Shown here: positions 1-5,229 of the stretch, in pieces
How the letters are laid out: each line of letters opens with the position of its first letter
Numbering within the stretch: the first letter of the stretch is position 1
NCBI GenBank assembly: GCA_937888765.1
Contig: CALASU010000071.1
Span: 1 to 5,229, forward strand
Direction of reading: 5' to 3'
Length of the DNA: 5,229 bases
Source of the DNA: an uncultured Clostridia bacterium
Lineage (GTDB): Bacteria > Bacillota > Clostridia > Lachnospirales > Anaerotignaceae
The notes under the pieces: generated by a model
What the model saw: only the letters and a program-made list of their open reading frames with translations
What the model was told of the DNA's origin: nothing
The model's database searches: none
Program-made: the position numbers and the translations under genes

Positions 1-1462
1 CATCGGGGGTCTGGTAACACTGATGGGTCTGTTTATGATGTATCAGATGGCTGGTACACTGAACATGGCTGAACTGACAGAATTCATGCATGCACAGGAA
101 GATAAGACTGCTTTCTATGTAACAGGTGTTCTGATCCTGTTTGGTTTCGCTGCAAAAGCAGGTCTGTTCCCTCTGCATATCTGGCTGCCTAACGCATATA
201 GCGTAGCACCTGCGCCTTCCAGCGCACTGCTGTCCTGTATCCTGACAAAAACAGGTGTGTTTGGCACAATCATCATCAGCTGTAAGCTGTTCATGCATGA
301 TGCACAGTGGGGCAACCTGATCCTGATTTTGGGTATCATTACAATGGTAATGGGTGCAGTGCTGGCAGTATTCTCTGTGAATCTGAAACGTACACTGGCT
401 TGTTCCTCCATGTCCCAGATCGGCTTTATCATCATTGCCATCGGGATGCAAGGGCTGCTGGGGGAACATAACGCACTGGCGGCAAGCGGTACTTTCCTGC
501 ACTTTATCAACCACTCTCTGTTCAAACTGATTCTGTTCATGGGTGCAGGTATCATCTTTATGAACCTGCGTGAACTGGATCTGAACAAAGTGAGAGGCTA
601 CGGCAAAGATAAACCTCTGCTGAAAGCCATTTTCCTGATGCCCATTCTGGGTATTGGCGGTATCCCTCTGTGGAACGGCTATATCAGTAAAACACTGATC
701 CACGAAAGTATGGTAGAATATATCGTACTTCTGGAAGAAGCGGGACAGTCCGCAATGCTGATGCGTACAGCAGAAGCCCTGTTCCTGTTCTCTGGCGGTC
801 TGACACTGGCGTATATGACAAAAATCTTTGTCTGCATTTTCTTAGAGGATAATCCTTATCCTGTGAAGCCTGTAAGAACAGGTGCATACATGAGCAAGCT
901 GACAGCGGCAATGCTGGTGGCTGTGGCGGTTCTGCTGCCTGTACTGGGGATCTTCCCTCATCAGACACAGGATGTCATGGCGGCAATGGGCAGTCATTTC
1001 ATGAATGCGCATACACCTGACCATGCAGTACATTACTTTGCATGGGTAAACCTCAAGGGTGCAGTGATTTCCATTTGCGTAGGTGCAGTGGTATACTTCC
1101 TGTTTGTACGCAAGGTGCTGATGCAGAAGGATGCAAACGGCAATGTGGTTTATGTAGATCTGTGGCCTGAATGGCTGAATATCGAAAATAAACTGTATCG
1201 TCCTGTACTGCTGACAGTACTGCCTTATGCGGGTGCATTCTTTGCCCGTATCGCAGGCAATCTGACAGACGGTTTCCTGTCTGTTCTGCGTATGTTCATC
1301 TTCAATGATGACAACGGACGTGTTGTTCCTCCTGAAGATAAGTATTTCTCTTCTTATAAGGATGCGGAAACAGAGAAGACAGTTTATCGTGAAGGATTTG
1401 CACGAAGTCTGCTGACACTGGGGATTGGTCTGACAATCGCAATGATCTATATTCTGATGTAA
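1..1462 (+). CDS. Antiporter-like membrane subunit (complex I NuoL/M, MrpA/D, hydrogenase-4 HyfB superfamily), 5'-truncated
   Basis: The reading frame is open from base 2 to the TAA at 1460-1462, giving about 486 visible residues; the true start lies upstream of the window. Residues below count from the ATG at 23. The proton_antipo_M signature is clear. It includes AAKAGLFPLHIWLP (K45), LTKTG (K76), HFINHSLFK (H160, H164, K168) and NGYISK (K223). From memory these match channel residues of E. coli NuoL (K229, H334/H338/K342, K399) and NuoM K265. The TM5 glutamate would be off-window. About eleven hydrophobic segments remain, followed by a polar stretch near 367-392 and 428-458 and a final helix at 461-479. 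The family conducts H+ or Na+ across the cytoplasmic membrane inside complex I-like, Mrp or membrane hydrogenase complexes. Which complex applies cannot be decided without the upstream genes. Leucine codons are mostly CTG and arginine codons mostly CGT, suggesting high expression. The gene is the last of its transcription unit, because a terminator follows 4 bases after the stop. Confidence 0.9.
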   Translation, partial: IGGLVTLMGLFMMYQMAGTLNMAELTEFMHAQEDKTAFYVTGVLILFGFAAKAGLFPLHIWLPNAYSVAPAPSSALLSCILTKTGVFGTIIISCKLFMHDAQWGNLILILGIITMVMGAVLAVFSVNLKRTLACSSMSQIGFIIIAIGMQGLLGEHNALAASGTFLHFINHSLFKLILFMGAGIIFMNLRELDLNKVRGYGKDKPLLKAIFLMPILGIGGIPLWNGYISKTLIHESMVEYIVLLEEAGQSAMLMRTAEALFLFSGGLTLAYMTKIFVCIFLEDNPYPVKPVRTGAYMSKLTAAMLVAVAVLLPVLGIFPHQTQDVMAAMGSHFMNAHTPDHAVHYFAWVNLKGAVISICVGAVVYFLFVRKVLMQKDANGNVVYVDLWPEWLNIENKLYRPVLLTVLPYAGAFFARIAGNLTDGFLSVLRMFIFNDDNGRVVPPEDKYFSSYKDAETEKTVYREGFARSLLTLGIGLTIAMIYILM

Positions 1463-1466
1463 TTTC

Positions 1467-1499
1467 AAACGCTTTCGGGGTTTCCTGAAAGCGTTTTTT
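1467..1499 (+). terminator. Rho-independent terminator after the antiporter gene
   Basis: A perfect 10-bp stem pairs AAACGCTTTC (1467-1476) with GAAAGCGTTT (1487-1496). It can extend inward by two G-C pairs and one G-T pair, leaving a GTTT loop (1480-1483). A run of six T (1494-1499) follows. It begins 4 bases after the antiporter stop and separates that transcript from the apbE unit. There is no A-run ahead of the 5' arm, so it is not expected to act on the other strand. Confidence 0.93.
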
Positions 1500-1501
1500 A
1501 A

Positions 1502-1531
1502 TTGACAGAGAATAGTGATGCAAGGTACAAT
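1502..1531 (+). promoter_or_regulatory. Sigma-A type promoter for the apbE unit
   Basis: A perfect TTGACA -35 box (1502-1507) is followed, after an 18-base spacer, by TACAAT (1526-1531), which has one mismatch to TATAAT. Transcription should start near 1538. The promoter sits immediately after the preceding terminator and leaves a leader of about 30 bases before the ATG at 1569. No operator or riboswitch fits in so short a leader, so expression is probably constitutive or controlled by a factor binding over the promoter itself. Confidence 0.8.
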
Positions 1532-1551
1532 CATAATAGAAAATCGAAAAG

Positions 1552-1559
1552 AAAAGGAA
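1552..1559 (+). promoter_or_regulatory. Ribosome binding site that fixes the apbE start
   Basis: AAAAGGAA lies about 10 bases ahead of the ATG at 1569. The in-frame GTG at 1515 lies inside the promoter spacer, upstream of the expected transcript start, so it cannot be the start on a transcript from this promoter. The protein that begins at 1569 opens directly with a signal sequence. Confidence 0.75.
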
Positions 1560-1568
1560 TTTACAGAT

Positions 1569-2636
1569 ATGAATTGGAAAAAAACAATTGTTCCGGCAGT
1601 GCTTGGCTGTATGCTGTTAAGCGGATGCATGGAGCAGAGAGAACAGGCACAGCAGATGCTGGAAAATCAGAAAGACCCTTTGCGCCATGAAGCGACTACC
1701 TTTGCTATGGATACCGTGATGACATTTACGATCTATGATGAAGACGGGGAAGAGCTTCTGATTGATGCAGAACAGGAGATTCGCCGACTGGAAAACATGC
1801 TTTCTGTTACAATGGAAGAAAGCGATATCAGCAGACTGAACGGCAAGGCAGGGCAGGAAGCGGTGAAAATTTCCGAAGATACTGTAAGGCTTTTGCAGAT
1901 GGGCAAAGAATTTTATGCAGAAACGAATGGCTGTTTCAATATTGCAATTTCACCTGTTGTGAAAGCATGGGGCTTTACAGAAGCAGAACATCGTGTGCCG
2001 ACACAGGCGGAGTTGGATACCCTGCTTCCTCTGACAGATCCTGAAGATATTGTGATTGAGGGAGATACGGCATATCTTGCCAAAGAATGCATGGCCGTAG
2101 ACCTTGGCGGTATTGCAAAAGGCTATGCATCGGATACCGTAGCGGCATTACTGCGTCAGAAAGGTGCGGAATCCGCAGTCTTTACATTGGGCGGCAATGT
2201 CTGTGCCATTGGCACAAAGCCCGACGGTACACAGTGGCGGACGGCCGTTGCAAATCCTCTGGATGCAAGCGACTACGTGGGGCTTCTGTCTGTTACAGAT
2301 GCCTGTGTGGTTACTTCGGGCGGTTATCAGAGGTATTTTGAACAGGACGGAAAAACCTATCATCATATCATTGATCCCGCGACAGGGATGCCTACGGAAA
2401 ATGAACTGCTTTCCGTAACCATTGTATGTGAAAATGGGGCAAAGGCAGATACGCTGTCCACAGCCTTATTTGTAATGGGACTTGAGGAAGCGTCTGCATA
2501 CTGGAAGTCGCATACAGATTTTGAAGTAATCTTTGTGACAAAGGATGGTCAGGTTATTGCAACTGAGGGCTTGGAAAACAGCTTTACCTTTGAAGGACAG
2601 GACAATGACTTTGTATATACTGTAATGAAACGATAA
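1569..2636 (+). CDS. apbE: FAD:protein FMN transferase, ApbE family lipoprotein
   Basis: This 355-residue protein matches the usual ApbE length. The N-terminus is a lipoprotein signal: lysines at 4-5, a hydrophobic core and the lipobox LSGC with Cys20, so the mature enzyme is anchored outside the membrane. ApbE uses FAD and Mg2+ to attach FMN by a phosphoester bond to Ser/Thr of target redox proteins such as NqrB/NqrC and RnfD/RnfG. Motifs in order are FAMDTVM (45-51), ISPVVKAWGF (127-136), DLGGIAKGYA (178-187), LGGN (207-210), TSGGYQRYF (249-257), HHIIDPATGMP (265-275) and ADTLSTALFVMG (293-304). The Asp and Thr of the last motif are the expected metal ligands. The position after TSG, usually Asp, Asn or Ser, is Gly here. 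This is the first gene of a three-gene unit, 49 bases ahead of the next gene with no terminator between. No acceptor protein is encoded in the window. An earlier GTG at 1515 would add 18 residues before the signal peptide and is rejected. Confidence 0.95.
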   Translation: MNWKKTIVPAVLGCMLLSGCMEQREQAQQMLENQKDPLRHEATTFAMDTVMTFTIYDEDGEELLIDAEQEIRRLENMLSVTMEESDISRLNGKAGQEAVKISEDTVRLLQMGKEFYAETNGCFNIAISPVVKAWGFTEAEHRVPTQAELDTLLPLTDPEDIVIEGDTAYLAKECMAVDLGGIAKGYASDTVAALLRQKGAESAVFTLGGNVCAIGTKPDGTQWRTAVANPLDASDYVGLLSVTDACVVTSGGYQRYFEQDGKTYHHIIDPATGMPTENELLSVTIVCENGAKADTLSTALFVMGLEEASAYWKSHTDFEVIFVTKDGQVIATEGLENSFTFEGQDNDFVYTVMKR

Positions 2637-2670
2637 TATAAAGAAACAAAAGGCATAAAAAGGGAGCAAA

Positions 2671-2677
2671 AAGGAGG
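2671..2677 (+). promoter_or_regulatory. Ribosome binding site of the small membrane protein gene
   Basis: AAGGAGG is a near-perfect complement to the 16S 3' end and lies 8 bases before the ATG at 2686. It supports this small hypothetical gene as genuinely translated and fixes its start; later in-frame Met codons have no comparable site. Confidence 0.85.
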
Positions 2678-2685
2678 AAATAACT

Positions 2686-3021
2686 ATGGGAAGCTGCAGA
2701 AATTTTATCAAAGACACAATTCTGGAATGTGATTGGAAGGACATGGGTTTATTGGGTGCATGTATCGGTTCTCTGGGTGCACTGGCGGGGATGGTTCTGC
2801 CCGATAAATACAAAAATGCGGCAGCGTTTACCGTTGGCGGCACATTCTTCCTGTCCGGTATTGCACTGGCAGTACGCACCATTGAAGCAAACAGAGAAGC
2901 GCAGTGGGACGAATACGAAGATTTTGAAGAATGGGAAGAATGGGACGAAGACGAATATGACGATGATGATGATGACACAGGCTTTGTAATGAAAATTACA
3001 GCAGAGGAAACAGAAGCATAA
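2686..3021 (+). CDS. Small two-helix membrane protein with acidic/aromatic tail, function unknown
   Basis: This 111-residue protein has three visible parts. Residues 1-19 are polar and contain a DWKD motif (16-19). Two hydrophobic segments near 21-38 and 46-64 are separated by a short turn (PDKYKN, 39-44). The C-terminal tail is strongly acidic: of residues 75-97, 18 are Asp/Glu and the other five are all aromatic (Y77, F80, W83, W86, Y91), ending in six Asp. The DWKD start followed by a Gly-rich helix and a Pro/Lys-rich turn resembles, from memory, small clostridial membrane proteins often labelled 'permease of phosphate ABC transporter', a label with little functional support. Those proteins are about 65-70 residues and lack the tail. 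Cysteines occur at 4, 15 and 26, exactly 11 apart. The gene lies between apbE and an oxidoreductase, 18 bases ahead of the latter, so it is very probably co-transcribed with both. The tail might bind metal ions or a basic partner, but that is speculation. Confidence 0.85.
   Translation: MGSCRNFIKDTILECDWKDMGLLGACIGSLGALAGMVLPDKYKNAAAFTVGGTFFLSGIALAVRTIEANREAQWDEYEDFEEWEEWDEDEYDDDDDDTGFVMKITAEETEA
2905..2976 (+). repeat. In-frame low-complexity tract encoding acidic-acidic-aromatic triplets and six Asp
   Basis: Codons 74-97 of the small membrane protein form a purine-rich tract. It contains two exact tandem copies of GAAGAATGG (2926-2943) and a GAC(GAT)4GAC run (2959-2976). The protein pattern is an aromatic residue at every third position (W74, Y77, F80, W83, W86) with acidic residues between, then DEDEY and D6. 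Different aromatic codons (TGG, TAC, TTT) are used in the triplets, so the pattern is not simply one DNA repeat unit expanded. Confidence 0.85.
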
Positions 3022-3039
3022 AACAGGAGGCTCTATACG

Positions 3040-3630
3040 ATGAAAAAAGTACTGTTTGTGGATTGCTGTATCCGCAGAGAAAATTCCCGTTCTAAGAAAC
3101 TGGCAGAGCATTTTCTGGCAGAGATCAAAAAAACAGGAGAATATGAAATCGAAACGCTTTGCCTGATGGATGAAAAGCTGTCCTATTCCGCAGGAGAGGT
3201 TTTCGAGAAAAGAGAAGAACTGCTTGCAAAGAACGATCTGCAGGATCCGTATTTCCGTTATGCACACCAGTTTGCAGCGGCGGATAAAATCGTAATTGCG
3301 GCACCTTTCTGGGATCTGAGCTTCCCTGCACTGCTGAAGGTATATATTGAAAATATCTGTATCGAAGGGATTACATTCAGCGCAGGCGAACAGGGGCTGA
3401 AAGGACTTTGCAAGGCGGACCATATGGTATATCTGACAGCCAGAGGCGGTATCTATACGGATTCTGATTTAGAGTTGGGGTCTAAGCATCTGGAAAAGAT
3501 GGCGGTATTCTTCGGTATTGACAGATATGACTGCATAGCGGCTGAGGGTCTTGACATTGGCGTATGGCCCGTGGAAGAACTGCTGGACAAAGCAAAAGCA
3601 AAGGCAACAGAAGCGGCAAAAACATTTTAA
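3040..3630 (+). CDS. NAD(P)H-dependent oxidoreductase, flavodoxin-like fold (AzoR/NQO-like)
   Basis: This 196-residue protein has the length and layout of flavodoxin_2 reductases, which are cytosolic FMN enzymes that use NAD(P)H to reduce quinones, azo compounds or other acceptors. The first strand (KVLFVDC, 3-9) leads into C10-I-R and SRSKKLA (16-22), where the FMN phosphate loop should lie. IVIAAPFWDLSFPALLKVYI (84-103) and the following GITF match the AzoR region that carries the 'P-M-Y-N-F/P-A-x-L-K-x-W-I-D' FMN-binding motif. YLTARGGIY (131-139) matches the second FMN loop, 'S-S-R-G-G'. A typical AGGAGG ribosome binding site (3025-3030) lies 9 bases ahead of the ATG. It is the last gene of the apbE unit; a terminator starts 14 bases after its stop. 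The true substrate cannot be read from sequence, and annotations as azoreductase or NAD(P)H dehydrogenase are equally plausible. Confidence 0.88.
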   Translation: MKKVLFVDCCIRRENSRSKKLAEHFLAEIKKTGEYEIETLCLMDEKLSYSAGEVFEKREELLAKNDLQDPYFRYAHQFAAADKIVIAAPFWDLSFPALLKVYIENICIEGITFSAGEQGLKGLCKADHMVYLTARGGIYTDSDLELGSKHLEKMAVFFGIDRYDCIAAEGLDIGVWPVEELLDKAKAKATEAAKTF

Positions 3631-3644
3631 ATACTGACAAATAT

Positions 3645-3674
3645 AAAAGCGGAGCATACCACTCCGCTTTTTTT
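3645..3674 (+). terminator. Rho-independent terminator closing the apbE unit
   Basis: A perfect 10-bp stem pairs AAAAGCGGAG (3645-3654) with CTCCGCTTTT (3662-3671) around a 7-base loop (CATACCA), with a T-run at 3668-3674. The T-run is immediately followed by the sbcD Shine-Dalgarno sequence, leaving no room for a promoter between the terminator and sbcD. Confidence 0.9.
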
Positions 3675-3680
3675 AGGAGG
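3675..3680 (+). promoter_or_regulatory. sbcD ribosome binding site abutting the terminator
   Basis: A perfect AGGAGG lies 7 bases ahead of the ATG at 3688 and starts at the base after the terminator T-run. Bases 3676-3682 (GGAGGGG) can also pair with 3659-3665 (CCACTCC) with one A-G mismatch and a 10-base loop. This pairing shares CTCC (3662-3665) with the terminator 3' arm, so the two structures exclude each other. Confidence 0.8.
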
Positions 3681-3687
3681 GGCTTAT

Positions 3688-4818
3688 ATGAAAGCATTTC
3701 ATATTGGTGATCTGCACCTTGGAAAACGTGTATACGAATTTTCCATGCTGGAGGAGCAGAAGGAACTGATTGAACAGATTTTACAGAAAATTGATGAAGA
3801 ACAGCCTGACGTACTGTTCATGACAGGCGATATTTATGACAAACCGATTCCTCCTGTGGAAGCGGTGTGCCTGCTGGACAGCTTTCTGACAGAGCTTTCC
3901 AACAGAAAACTGCATACCTATATCATCGCAGGCAACCACGATTCCGCACAGCGTCTGGAATTCGGCAATGCCCTGATGGCAAAGGGGAATGTGTTTATCT
4001 GCGGCAATCCCGACAAGACCATCGTTTCTTATAAAGAAGAGGATGCCTATGGAGAAGTGTACATACATTTGCTGCCATTTTTCAAACCTGCCCATGTGAA
4101 TGGACTGCTCAATACCGCAGCGGTATCCTATCAGGAAGCGGCAGAACTGCTTCTGGCGGAAAATGCCGTGGATACTACAAAGCGAAATATCCTGCTGGCA
4201 CATCAGTTTGTATCCTGGAAAGGCGTGGTGGAACGCAGTGACTCCGAAACAGCTTCCGTAGGCGGTGTGGATGAGATCGGTTCAGAAATATTCGCGGATT
4301 TTGATTATGTTGCATTGGGGCATCTGCACAGCCCTCAGAAGGTTGGACGGGATACCGTGCGTTATGCAGGTTCTCCCATGCCGTATTCTTTTTCCGAGGT
4401 ACGTCAGCAAAAAGGGATCACTGTTGCAGAACTGCGGGAAAAAGGCGTATGTGAGATTGATTTCATTCCTTTGGAAACAACAAAGAAATTCAGAGAATTG
4501 AAAGGCCCTCTTGCTGAAATTTTACAGGCGGCAAAAGCGGACGACAGAAAAGAGGATTATATCCGCTGTATTCTGACGGATACAGAAGCCTTGTTCGATC
4601 CTGTTGGACAGATCAGAAGCGTTTATCCCAATCTGATGACATTGGAAAGAGAACAGCAGATGCAGAAACGACAGTTGGATCTGGTAATGGAAACAGATGA
4701 GCTGCAGCCCAATGAACTGTTTGCAGACTTTTTTGAAAAGCAGACAGGAAAAGCACTGACAGAAGAACAGCAGAGCATTTTGCAGAACATCTGGGAAGGA
4801 TTGGAGGAATTGCAATGA
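3688..4818 (+). CDS. sbcD: Exonuclease SbcCD subunit D (Mre11-like nuclease)
   Basis: This 376-residue protein is of normal SbcD length. With SbcC it forms a Mn2+-dependent, ATP-driven nuclease that cleaves hairpins and protein-blocked double-strand ends, acting in repair and in resolving palindromes. All metallophosphoesterase motifs are present: GDLHLG (D8, H10), TGDIYDKP (D48), AGNHDS (N83, H84, D85), LLAHQF (H172) and ALGHLHSPQ (H212, H214). The C-terminal third is the capping and SbcC-binding region; its close NELFADFFEKQTGKALTEEQ (342-361) is typical of Firmicute SbcD. The start at 3688 is fixed by a perfect AGGAGG. The end overlaps the sbcC start by 4 bases. No convincing promoter was found between the previous gene and this one, so expression must come from terminator readthrough or from a weak promoter within the end of the preceding gene. 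Confidence 0.97.
   Translation: MKAFHIGDLHLGKRVYEFSMLEEQKELIEQILQKIDEEQPDVLFMTGDIYDKPIPPVEAVCLLDSFLTELSNRKLHTYIIAGNHDSAQRLEFGNALMAKGNVFICGNPDKTIVSYKEEDAYGEVYIHLLPFFKPAHVNGLLNTAAVSYQEAAELLLAENAVDTTKRNILLAHQFVSWKGVVERSDSETASVGGVDEIGSEIFADFDYVALGHLHSPQKVGRDTVRYAGSPMPYSFSEVRQQKGITVAELREKGVCEIDFIPLETTKKFRELKGPLAEILQAAKADDRKEDYIRCILTDTEALFDPVGQIRSVYPNLMTLEREQQMQKRQLDLVMETDELQPNELFADFFEKQTGKALTEEQQSILQNIWEGLEELQ
4803..4807 (+). promoter_or_regulatory. sbcC ribosome binding site inside the sbcD end, with ATGA overlap
   Basis: GGAGG, within the sbcD codons for LEE, lies 7 bases ahead of the sbcC ATG (4815-4817). The ATG overlaps the sbcD TGA (4816-4818) as ATGA. This arrangement allows ribosomes ending sbcD to restart on sbcC and fits equimolar production of the two subunits. 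Confidence 0.85.
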
Positions 4819-5229
4819 AACCCATACATTTAACACTGACAGCCTTTGGCCCGTTTGCCAAGCAGACAGAGATTCCCTTTGCACAGCTGGGAGAATCCGG
4901 TCTGTTTCTGATCAGCGGGGATACAGGTGCAGGGAAAACAACGATTTTTGACGCCGTTTGTTTTGCTTTATTTGGGGAAGCCAGCGGCTCTAATCGAGAA
5001 AATGACAGTATTCGCAGTGACTTCGCAGAGCCTTCTGCCAAAACAGGTGTAAGCTATCGTTTTTCGCATAAAGGCAAAACCTATCTGATCGAACGCAATC
5101 CCGCCTATCAAAGACCCAAACTGCGAGGGGAAGGCATGGCGACAGAAAAAGCGGAAGCGGCAGTATATGAAGAAATAAACGGTATAAAAGGAACAGCACT
5201 TTGTACAGGCTTTACACCCGTAACAAAAT
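4815..5229 (+). CDS. sbcC: Exonuclease SbcCD subunit C (Rad50-like ATPase), 3'-truncated by the window edge
   Basis: The first 138 residues are visible and the frame is still open at 5229; full-length SbcC proteins are usually about 1000 residues. The sequence opens with MKPIHLTLTAFGPFA, the typical SbcC first strand. The Walker A loop GDTGAGKT (35-42) follows, with TTIFDAVCFALFGEASG after it, then the SIRSDFA segment (65-71) characteristic of SbcC/Rad50 N-terminal ATPase lobes. The coiled coil, zinc hook, signature motif and Walker B lie beyond the window. SbcC supplies ATP-dependent DNA clamping and opens access to the SbcD nuclease site. It is translationally coupled to sbcD through the ATGA overlap. 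Confidence 0.96.
   Translation, partial: MKPIHLTLTAFGPFAKQTEIPFAQLGESGLFLISGDTGAGKTTIFDAVCFALFGEASGSNRENDSIRSDFAEPSAKTGVSYRFSHKGKTYLIERNPAYQRPKLRGEGMATEKAEAAVYEEINGIKGTALCTGFTPVTK

Noticed and set aside
1515..1568. GTG start at 1515 for apbE, adding 18 residues
   Set aside because: It lies between the -35 and -10 boxes, has no ribosome binding site, and would bury the lipoprotein signal behind a polar extension.
842..1630. A 262-residue minus-strand reading frame under the antiporter gene and apbE start
   Set aside because: It is antisense to the well-supported antiporter gene, runs through a terminator and a promoter, is rich in Cys and His with no recognisable domain, and is a by-product of codon bias on the + strand.
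2313..2341. Gly in place of the usual Asp/Asn/Ser in the ApbE TSG-x-Y motif as a sign of a dead enzyme
   Set aside because: This position varies in the family, and the metal-binding and FAD-binding motifs are otherwise intact, so activity is expected.
2611..2637. Possible internal promoter (TTGTAT and GATAAT) before the small membrane protein gene
   Set aside because: The -35 match is poor and the spacer to GATAAT is only 15 bases. A single transcript from 1502 explains the gene without it.
2749..3423. A 224-residue minus-strand reading frame under the small membrane protein and the oxidoreductase
   Set aside because: It is antisense to two genes with strong ribosome binding sites. Its runs of Ile/Val/Phe are simply the complement of the GAT/GAA tract.
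3551..3580. Perfect TTGACA at 3551-3556 as a promoter for sbcD
   Set aside because: At 16-18 base spacing the sequence is GC-rich (around GAAGAA) with no -10 match. It encodes Leu-Asp-Ile in the oxidoreductase gene.
1..5229. Defence island, mobile element or CRISPR signature
   Set aside because: No transposase, integrase, repeats with spacers or target-site duplications were seen. SbcCD is a housekeeping repair complex and does not by itself mark a defence locus.

Overview
The window looks like a chromosomal segment of an anaerobic Firmicute, most likely class Clostridia and possibly near Lachnospirales/Anaerotignum. The placement rests on strong AGGAGG-type ribosome binding sites, consensus sigma-A promoter spacing, U-tailed terminators, a base composition in the mid-to-high 40s %GC judged by eye, and the gene types present. 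It is inference; no search was run. All genes are on the + strand and intergenic gaps are short. No RNA gene, insertion sequence, CRISPR array or attachment site was seen.

Layout. (1) Bases 1-1462 hold the 3' part of a large antiporter-like membrane subunit of the complex I / Mrp / group-4 hydrogenase superfamily. It is closed by a strong terminator (1467-1499). (2) A promoter with a perfect -35 (TTGACA, 1502-1507) and a near-perfect -10 (TACAAT, 1526-1531) starts a compact three-gene unit that ends at a second terminator (3645-3674). The genes are apbE, a lipoprotein FAD:protein FMN transferase (start best placed at 1569); a 111-residue two-helix membrane protein with an unusual acidic/aromatic tail (2686-3021); and a flavodoxin-fold NAD(P)H-dependent oxidoreductase (3040-3630). 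(3) sbcD (3688-4818) and the 5' end of sbcC (4815 to the window edge) follow, overlapping by 4 bases. They encode the Mre11/Rad50-type nuclease. The sbcD ribosome binding site directly abuts the T-run of the preceding terminator.

How the genes fit together. The antiporter subunit would conduct H+ or Na+ across the membrane as part of a redox or antiporter complex. ApbE attaches FMN covalently to exported or membrane redox proteins such as NqrC/RnfG-type subunits. The third gene of the unit encodes a probable cytosolic flavoprotein reductase. The middle part of the window therefore has a flavin/redox theme, but no flavinylation acceptor motif is visible, so the ApbE target lies elsewhere or is unrecognised. 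SbcCD is a housekeeping DNA repair system with no obvious functional link to its neighbours.

Most of the window is ordinary. The parts worth a second look are the acidic/aromatic three-residue periodicity in the small membrane protein, its conserved-looking pairing with ApbE and a flavin reductase, and the terminator/Shine-Dalgarno junction in front of sbcD. I do not see convincing evidence for an undescribed multi-gene system.
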